From assembly GCA_002347485.1 (NCBI GenBank), contig DDXM01000057.1:1-12206 (forward strand): 12,206 nucleotides of DNA. The letters run 5' to 3'. Below, in pieces: positions 7,136 through 12,206 of this stretch. Position numbers and translations under genes: made by a program. How positions within the stretch are numbered: the first letter of the stretch is position 1; every line of letters begins with the position of its first letter. The notes under the pieces are model-generated. The model did not search any database. It saw nothing but the letters and a program-made list of their open reading frames with translations, and was not told the origin of the DNA. Origin of the DNA: Anaerolineaceae bacterium UBA2260 (lineage in GTDB: Bacteria > Chloroflexota > Anaerolineae > Anaerolineales > Anaerolineaceae).

Positions 7136-8494
7136 ATGGCAACAAACGCGGATCTGATCGTAGTTGGCGGAGGCCTTGCGGGCTGTGAAGCCGCCTGGCA
7201 GGCTGCCAGGCGCGGATTGCGCGTTGCCCTCTATGAAATGCGCCCCCTTAAATCAACGCAGGCGCACACCAGCGGCCAACTCGCGGAGATCGTTTGCTCT
7301 AATTCATTCGGCTCGGACCAGCGCAACAAGCCTGCCGGGCTGTTAAAAGCCGAATTGCGGCACTTAAATTCATTCATCCTGCGCTGCGCGGAGGATGCCC
7401 GCCTGCCCGCGGGTGGCGCGCTGGCGGTTGACCGGGAAGTTTTCTCTCGCACCGTGACCGAAAGGCTGGGCAACATCCCCGGCGTGGAGATCGTTCTCCA
7501 GGAGGTAACGCAGATCCCCCAATCGCCGTGCATCATCGCCAGCGGGCCGCTCACCTCGCCCGGATTGTCAGACGCGATCGCCCAACTGCTCGGTCACCAA
7601 TTCTTGTTTTTCTATGACGCCATCGCCCCTATCGTGGAATTCGACAGCATCGACATGACCAAGGTCTTTTGGGCTTCACGCTATGATAATCACGAGGATA
7701 GCCCGGGAGATTACCTGAACTGCCCCATGACCGAAAAGGAATACACGCGTTTCATCACCGAATTGATCAACGCGAAAAAAGTGGCACTCAGGTCGTTCGA
7801 TGCTCCTGCGGATCCCGCTGCGGCTGGTAAAAAGAAAGGTTATTTCGAAGCCTGCCTGCCGGTGGAAGTCCTTGCAGCCAGAGATCTGCAGGCGTTGAGT
7901 TATGGCCCGTTGCGCCCGGTCGGCATTTTCAACCCGCGCGACGGCAGCCGGCCTTACGCTGTGCTTCAGTTAAGGCAGGAGAACCTGGCGAAATCCTTAT
8001 TCAACCTGGTGGGATTTCAAACCAACCTCACTTACGCTGAGCAGGACAGAGTCTTTCGCCTGGTACCGGGGCTTGAAAACGCAGTATTCACGCGCTACGG
8101 TCAGATGCACCGCAACACCTACATCAATTCTCCCGGCCGTCTGCTGCCGACCATGCAATACGCGCTGCGCGCAGACCTGTTCTTCGCCGGTCAGATCACC
8201 GGTGTGGAGGGATATACCGGCAACGTGGCCTCCGGCCTGCTCGCGGGAATCAACGCGAACCTCCTTTTGAGAGGGAAAGAACCGCTGACGCTGCCGCGCG
8301 AGACCATGCTCGGGGCATTGATGCATTACGTCGCCAACGCCGACGCGGCAAACTTCCAGCCAATGAAGGCTAATTTTGGCTTGCTGCCCGACCTGGATAG
8401 ACAAATTCGCAGCAAGCACGACAAGAAATACACTTTCGCCAAACGGGCGCTAAAGACGCTCGATTTATTTATATTGGAGCAGCAAATTGATTAA
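7136..8494 (+). CDS. trmFO: Folate/FAD-dependent tRNA (uracil-54-C5)-methyltransferase
   Basis: TrmFO makes 5-methyluridine at position 54 in the T-loop of tRNA, taking the carbon from 5,10-methylenetetrahydrofolate and reducing it with FAD. The 452-residue length is normal for the family. The N-terminus carries the FAD-binding glycine motif GGGLAG (11-16), followed by E34 at the end of the second beta strand. Both conserved cysteines are present, in IVCSNSFGSD (C54) and FEACLPVE (C240). Other family blocks include LPAGGALAVDRE, DYLNCPMTEKEY, GPLRPVGI and the C-terminal GQITGVEGY with its following flavin-contact residues. The gene is divergent from rpoN across a 91-base gap. No ribosome-binding site precedes the ATG, which fits a leaderless message. 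It overlaps the next gene by eight bases. Confidence 0.97.
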   Translation: MATNADLIVVGGGLAGCEAAWQAARRGLRVALYEMRPLKSTQAHTSGQLAEIVCSNSFGSDQRNKPAGLLKAELRHLNSFILRCAEDARLPAGGALAVDREVFSRTVTERLGNIPGVEIVLQEVTQIPQSPCIIASGPLTSPGLSDAIAQLLGHQFLFFYDAIAPIVEFDSIDMTKVFWASRYDNHEDSPGDYLNCPMTEKEYTRFITELINAKKVALRSFDAPADPAAAGKKKGYFEACLPVEVLAARDLQALSYGPLRPVGIFNPRDGSRPYAVLQLRQENLAKSLFNLVGFQTNLTYAEQDRVFRLVPGLENAVFTRYGQMHRNTYINSPGRLLPTMQYALRADLFFAGQITGVEGYTGNVASGLLAGINANLLLRGKEPLTLPRETMLGALMHYVANADAANFQPMKANFGLLPDLDRQIRSKHDKKYTFAKRALKTLDLFILEQQID

Positions 8495-9392
8495 TCCAGC
8501 AAAAAAATTGACCAGCAAAAGAGTTCTCGCGCTTACGCTTCCGATGCTTCTGATCGCGGTTGTGCTCTTTCTTTTAACCAACCATTCATCTGAGAAATCA
8601 GAAATGGTGTTTGATGGAGACCGCGCATATCAGCATGTCAATGCTCAGCTGGCATTCGGACCGCGCACGCCCGGTTCGCAGGGGCACGCGGATACCATCG
8701 CGTATATTCAGGATACTTTGCGAAAGACCGGCTGGCAGGTCGAAGTGCAGGAAAACAGCGCGCTCGGTCACCCGCTGACCAACATCGTGGCGAAGCGTGG
8801 CACAGGCGATAAATGGATCATCCTGGGCGCCCATTACGACACGCGTATTCACGCGGATCGCGAGGAGAGCGTGGTTGATCAAACTCAACCTGTTCCCGGG
8901 TCTAACGACGGAGCCTCCGGTGTGGCAGTGCTGCTGGAACTCGCCCGCGTACTACCGGAAGAGCTCGACCAGGAGGTCTGGCTGGTCTTTTTCGATCTCG
9001 AGGACCAGGGGCGCATCGAAGGTTGGGATTGGATCCTCGGCTCGCAGACGTTCGTGGATAACCTGGAAGGAACCCCCGACGCGGTCGTGATCGTCGATAT
9101 GGTTGGGGACGCTGACCTGAACCTGTATCGCGAAAAGACCTCCACCCCGGAGCTGGTTGATGCGATATGGAAAGTGGCCGCGGAGCTGGGCTATGAAAAG
9201 TATTTCATCAATACTGATAAACACGCCCTCCTTGATGACCACACGCCTTTCCTTAATACAGGCCTGAAAGCCATCGATATCATCGACTTCGATTACCCAT
9301 ACTGGCACACGCTGGAAGATACGGCGGACAAGGTCGCGCCGCAGAGTCTGAAGATCGTCGGGGATGTGCTGCTCGCCTGGCTGACGCGTTGA
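8487..9392 (+). CDS. Membrane-anchored or exported M28-family zinc protein, glutaminyl-cyclase-like
   Basis: This 301-residue protein begins with a basic N-terminus and one hydrophobic segment (about 13-31), a signal anchor or uncleaved signal peptide, so the catalytic part should lie outside the cytoplasm. The metal-site motifs of M28 peptidases are present: GAHYD (H116, D118), SNDGASG (D141), FFDLEDQG (E172/D173), VDMVGD (D204) and YWHT (H274). The block from LLDDHTPFL to PYWHTLED and the insert after the E/D pair resemble glutaminyl-peptide cyclotransferases, which use the same fold with one zinc to form N-terminal pyroglutamate. Aminopeptidase and cyclase activities cannot be separated by eye. 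The start is TTG at 8487, supported by GGAG at 8476-8479 seven bases upstream; it lies inside the end of trmFO, which suggests translational coupling. Confidence 0.85.
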   Translation: MINPAKKLTSKRVLALTLPMLLIAVVLFLLTNHSSEKSEMVFDGDRAYQHVNAQLAFGPRTPGSQGHADTIAYIQDTLRKTGWQVEVQENSALGHPLTNIVAKRGTGDKWIILGAHYDTRIHADREESVVDQTQPVPGSNDGASGVAVLLELARVLPEELDQEVWLVFFDLEDQGRIEGWDWILGSQTFVDNLEGTPDAVVIVDMVGDADLNLYREKTSTPELVDAIWKVAAELGYEKYFINTDKHALLDDHTPFLNTGLKAIDIIDFDYPYWHTLEDTADKVAPQSLKIVGDVLLAWLTR

Positions 9393-9397
9393 TGCGA

Positions 9398-9426
9398 TTG
9401 TTATTTTTCCTCAACTGTCGTAAACT
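9398..9426 (+). promoter_or_regulatory. Candidate sigma-70-type promoter for the aminotransferase-hflX pair
   Basis: TTGTTA (9398-9403) and TAAACT (9421-9426) are 17 bases apart in the 73-base gap after the M28 gene. They would start transcription near 9433, about 33 bases before the aminotransferase ATG. Each hexamer has two or more departures from consensus, so this is a moderate candidate only. Confidence 0.35.
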
Positions 9427-9465
9427 TGAATTAAACAAAACAATTTCGAGGTCAATCTCACCAAT

Positions 9466-10650
9466 ATGAAAAAAATCAATGCGTTTATGCCCCCAGCTCA
9501 ACGGATCTCCTCCTTTGAGCCGTACTTTTTCGCGTCCCTGGGAAAAAAGATCGCGAAACTCAAGGCGGAAGGCATGGATGTGATCCGCATCGACATGGGT
9601 TCACCCGACCTTCCTCCCGCGGGTTTCATCATCGAGGAACTCGTGGATAAAAGCCGCCAGCCGGATACGCATGGCTATTCCCCCACCGGGGGCACCGCCG
9701 CTTTCAAGCAGGCAATCGCGGATTATTACATGGATCGCTTCGAAGTTAAGCTCGATCCCGCCAGCGAGGTGCTGGGTCTGATCGGCTCGAAGGAAGGGCT
9801 GTTCAATCTCAGCCAGGTCATCCTCAACCCAGGGGATGTGGCGCTGGTGCCTGACCCCGGTTACCCGGTTTACAGCGCCAGCGGCATCATCGCGGGCGGC
9901 AGGGTTGTGCACTTTCCGCTGCTGGCGGAGAACAACTTCCTGCCGGACCTTGGCGCGATCCCTGAGGAGGTCCTCAAGGACGCGAAAATCCTGTGGCTGA
10001 ATTACCCCAACAACCCCACCGGCGCGGTCGCCCCCATCTCGTTCTTTGAAGAAGTGGTTCTTTTCGCCCGTAAACATCATATCCTCATCGCGCACGATGC
10101 CCCTTATGTGGATATCTGCTTCGACGGCTACACCGCTCCCAGCCTGATGCAGGTACCCGGCGCGAAAGACGTGGCGGTTGAATTCAATTCGCTTTCCAAA
10201 ACCTATAACATGGCAGGCTGGCGACTGGGTATGGCGGTGGGCAACCCGGATGTGATCGATTACCTGTTCACCTACAAGAGTCAAATGGACACCTCCACCT
10301 TCGGGCCCATCTTCTCCGCCGGGGTCAAAGCCCTCACCGGTGACCAGGACTGGCTGGAGGAGCGCAATCTGGTCTATAAAGAACGCCGCGACCTGGTCGT
10401 GGACGGCTTGCGCGGGGCTGGATTCACGCTTGAGAGCCCCAGGGCCGCGATCTATGTATGGGCAAAACTGCCTGCGGGTGAAAGCGATTCCGTCGCCTTT
10501 TGCGCCCGCCTGCTGGAAGAGACCGGCATCAGCACCACGCCGGGCATTGTCTACGGCGCGCACGGTGAAGGATACCTGCGTGTCTCCCTGGGCACCGCCA
10601 CCAACCGCATCGCTGAAGCGATGGAACGCCTTTCAAACTGGAAAAGGTAG
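9466..10650 (+). CDS. PLP-dependent class I/II aminotransferase (DapL/aspartate aminotransferase-like)
   Basis: This 394-residue fold-type I aminotransferase is probably cytoplasmic. The PLP-binding lysine is K245 in SLSKTYNMAGWR. Supporting residues are N183 in PNNPTG, D211 and Y214 in HDAPYVD, R253, and the substrate-carboxylate arginine R372 in GYLRVSLG. The N-terminal half has the family blocks MGSPDLPP and GYSPTGG. The overall style resembles LL-diaminopimelate aminotransferases and related alanine or aspartate aminotransferases, but the substrate cannot be fixed from these motifs. The ATG at 9466 has only a distant GAGG (9448-9451), so initiation may be weak or depend on other features. 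hflX starts 9 bases after its stop, so the two are likely cotranscribed. Confidence 0.92.
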   Translation: MKKINAFMPPAQRISSFEPYFFASLGKKIAKLKAEGMDVIRIDMGSPDLPPAGFIIEELVDKSRQPDTHGYSPTGGTAAFKQAIADYYMDRFEVKLDPASEVLGLIGSKEGLFNLSQVILNPGDVALVPDPGYPVYSASGIIAGGRVVHFPLLAENNFLPDLGAIPEEVLKDAKILWLNYPNNPTGAVAPISFFEEVVLFARKHHILIAHDAPYVDICFDGYTAPSLMQVPGAKDVAVEFNSLSKTYNMAGWRLGMAVGNPDVIDYLFTYKSQMDTSTFGPIFSAGVKALTGDQDWLEERNLVYKERRDLVVDGLRGAGFTLESPRAAIYVWAKLPAGESDSVAFCARLLEETGISTTPGIVYGAHGEGYLRVSLGTATNRIAEAMERLSNWKR

Positions 10651-10659
10651 AGTCAAACC

Positions 10660-12015
10660 ATGCCGCATAAACCCATCCCCACTAAACCCCCGGCTGAAAA
10701 AGCCTTCCTCGTCGGGGTGGAGTTGCGCAGCGAAAAACCGCTCATTTCGATGGAAGATTCGCTGAGTGAGCTGTCGCTGCTGGCGCAAACCGTCAACCTG
10801 GAGGTGGTGGGGGAAGCCACCCAGCGGCTGGACACACCCAACCCGAGCACGCTCATCGGCAAAGGCAAGGTAGAAGAGATCGCCATACTGGCTGAAGAGA
10901 ACATGGCTGATATTATCATCTTCGATACCGAGCTTTCACCGCGCCACCAGCGTGACCTTGAGGAAACTTTTGGCGCCAAGCTGCGCGTCATCGACCGCAC
11001 TGCGCTAATCCTCGATATCTTTGCGCAGCATGCGCACACCAGCGAAGGCATCCTGCAGGTGTCGCTGGCGCAGTACGAGTACCGGCTGCCGCGCCTCACC
11101 CGCGCCTGGACGCACCTCGCCCGCCAGGCTGGCGGCGGAGGCGGACGCGCCGGCTCCGTAGGAGGTGTCGGTTTGCGCGGACCCGGCGAGATGCAGTTGG
11201 AAGTCGACCGCCGCGAAATCCGCAAGCGCATCTCGGTGCTCAAAAAGGAACTTGAAAAGGTGCGCGCGCACCGCCAGCGTTATCGTTCGCAGCGCAAACG
11301 CTCGCGTATCCCGCTGATCAGCCTCGTCGGCTACACGAACGCGGGTAAATCCACCCTGCTCAACCGCATCACCCACGCCGAGGTGCTGGTGGCCGACCAG
11401 CTCTTCGCCACTCTCGACCCCACCACGCGCCGAGTAGAACTGCCCGGCGGTCACCAGGGATTGCTCACCGACACGGTGGGCTTCATACAAAAATTGCCCA
11501 CCCAGTTGATCGCGGCTTTCCAGGCAACCCTTGAGGAGATCAGCGAAGCCGACCTGCTGATCCACGTGGTGGATGTCACACACCCCAACGTCCTCGAGCA
11601 AGCCCGCTCAGTCACCGATACGCTGAAAGAGATCCAGGCCGACCACATCCCCGTGATCACCGCGCTGAACAAGATCGACAGGCTGCCCCAACCCGAGCTG
11701 GTCAATGAAATTCTGGTTGACTTTCCGAATGCCGTGGCGATCTCCGCGCTCAAGGGTCTGGGAATAAACGAATTATTGCAGGCAATCGAGAGAGAGTTAT
11801 TCGAAAATTTCACTCCCATCACTGTTCAGATTCCACATACAGAAGGTCAATTGATCTCGCTGTTCCATGAACAGGGTCAGGTAACCCTCATCGAGCACAA
11901 GCGCAACGGCGTCACCATACAGGGGTATATTCCCAACCGGCTGCTCGCGCGTTACGCCGCCTATCAAAATATTCCCCCAGAAGAACCGGAGGAATACAAG
12001 GGGGACGACGAATAA
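10660..12015 (+). CDS. hflX: Ribosome-associated GTPase HflX
   Basis: HflX is a translation-factor-like GTPase that binds the large ribosomal subunit and can split stalled or hibernating ribosomes under stress. The 451-residue protein has the N-terminal HflX domain (about 15-150, with TLIGKGKVEEI and IDRTALILDIFAQHA). The glycine-rich linker is at 157-176 and ends in LRGPGE, and a coiled helix (about 183-215) follows. The G domain shows G1 GYTNAGKS (224-231), the switch region ATLDPTT (250-256), G3 DTVGF (271-275), G4 NKID (337-340) and G5 SALKG (362-366). A C-terminal extension with an acidic tail follows. The ATG at 10660 has AAAAGG 12 bases upstream. It follows the aminotransferase closely and ends in a strong terminator. 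Confidence 0.97.
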   Translation: MPHKPIPTKPPAEKAFLVGVELRSEKPLISMEDSLSELSLLAQTVNLEVVGEATQRLDTPNPSTLIGKGKVEEIAILAEENMADIIIFDTELSPRHQRDLEETFGAKLRVIDRTALILDIFAQHAHTSEGILQVSLAQYEYRLPRLTRAWTHLARQAGGGGGRAGSVGGVGLRGPGEMQLEVDRREIRKRISVLKKELEKVRAHRQRYRSQRKRSRIPLISLVGYTNAGKSTLLNRITHAEVLVADQLFATLDPTTRRVELPGGHQGLLTDTVGFIQKLPTQLIAAFQATLEEISEADLLIHVVDVTHPNVLEQARSVTDTLKEIQADHIPVITALNKIDRLPQPELVNEILVDFPNAVAISALKGLGINELLQAIERELFENFTPITVQIPHTEGQLISLFHEQGQVTLIEHKRNGVTIQGYIPNRLLARYAAYQNIPPEEPEEYKGDDE

Positions 12016-12022
12016 TTAACCA

Positions 12023-12051
12023 AAAAACGGGCGGCTGCCCGTTTTTGTTTT
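12023..12051. terminator. Bidirectional intrinsic terminator between hflX and rpmF
   Basis: AAAAACGGGC (12023-12032) and GCCCGTTTTT (12037-12046) form a 10-bp stem with a four-base GGCT loop. A T-run follows on the plus strand, and an A-run precedes it that serves as a T-run on the minus strand. It lies eight bases after the hflX stop and five bases past the rpmF stop, so it can end both convergent transcripts. Confidence 0.9.
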
Positions 12052-12055
12052 CTGC

Positions 12056-12206
12056 TTACTTTTTCTTGGCTTCTTTTTCGATATGAAGGACTTCCCGGCC
12101 CTGGTAATGCCCGCAATTGGGGCAAACCGTGTGCGGCAGGCGCATTTCTCCGCAATTGCTGCACTGAACAAGATTGATGCTTTCCAGCGCGTCATTGGCG
12201 CGGCGG
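12056..12206 (-). CDS. rpmF: Large-subunit ribosomal protein bL32, C-terminal part
   Basis: This frame enters from the right window edge and ends at TAA (12058-12056), giving 49 visible residues; the N-terminus lies outside. It reads RRAND at the start, then LVQCSNCGEMRLPHTVCPNCGHY and GREVLHIEKEAKKK (the central phrase spans about 12098-12166). The two CxxC pairs are those of the zinc-binding form of bL32, and the order and spacing LPHxVCPxCGxYxGREV is diagnostic. It is part of the 50S subunit near the peptide exit region. The gene converges on hflX across the shared terminator. Confidence 0.95.
   Translation of the reverse strand, partial: RRANDALESINLVQCSNCGEMRLPHTVCPNCGHYQGREVLHIEKEAKKK

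Noticed and set aside
8650..8670. TGGCAT with GC at roughly -12 distance in the M28 gene
   Set aside because: The -12 part reads CCGC instead of TTGC, and the position is inside coding sequence with no gene start downstream.
9601..10563. A 320-codon open frame on the minus strand opposite the aminotransferase
   Set aside because: It lies wholly inside a gene with complete PLP-enzyme motifs. Its composition (rich in R, G, D, H) is typical of an antisense shadow in GC-rich coding DNA, and it has no recognisable domain.
11964..12164. A 66-codon minus-strand frame spanning the hflX end and part of rpmF
   Set aside because: It is out of frame with bL32, runs through the terminator and is antisense to the hflX C-terminus. 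The in-frame bL32 reading gives the diagnostic double CxxC.

Overview
The window is ordinary, densely coding bacterial chromosome with no mobile elements, CRISPR arrays, tRNAs or rRNAs visible. The mix of HflX, TrmFO, a zinc-type bL32, a QC-like M28 protein and an rpoN/two-component operon would suit an Anaerolineae-like Chloroflexota. That assignment is an inference from gene content and style, not something a marker here proves.

The left half (1-7044) is one minus-strand run, read from right to left. It starts with rpoN (sigma-54), followed by a soluble PAS/GAF histidine kinase and then an NtrC-type response regulator. These three genes overlap by 1-4 bases. After a 58-base gap come a 107-residue two-helix membrane protein and a long TPR-repeat protein that runs off the left edge. 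The response regulator stops right after its AAA+ domain and has no Fis-type DNA-binding domain.

The most notable signal is a pair of almost identical sigma-54 (-24/-12) promoter sequences on the minus strand. One lies upstream of rpoN (7090-7106) and the other in the gap before the small membrane protein (2499-2515). They match at 15 of 16 central bases and have the exact GG-to-GC spacing. The locus therefore looks like a self-contained circuit: the kinase phosphorylates a regulator that is not DNA-bound, the regulator activates sigma-54 polymerase, and sigma-54 drives its own operon and a membrane-protein/TPR module of unknown function. A 9-bp hairpin at 2469-2494 covers the Shine-Dalgarno sequence of the membrane-protein gene. 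The predicted sigma-54 transcript would start inside that hairpin, so it would lack half of the masking arm.

The right half (7136-12015) is on the plus strand. trmFO (tRNA m5U54 formation) comes first, probably on a leaderless or near-leaderless transcript. It overlaps an M28 metallopeptidase/glutaminyl-cyclase-like protein that begins with TTG. A class I/II aminotransferase follows, with its own candidate promoter, and then hflX (ribosome-associated GTPase) 9 bases later. A hairpin terminator between convergent genes separates hflX from the 3' part of rpmF (bL32), which enters from the right edge on the minus strand.
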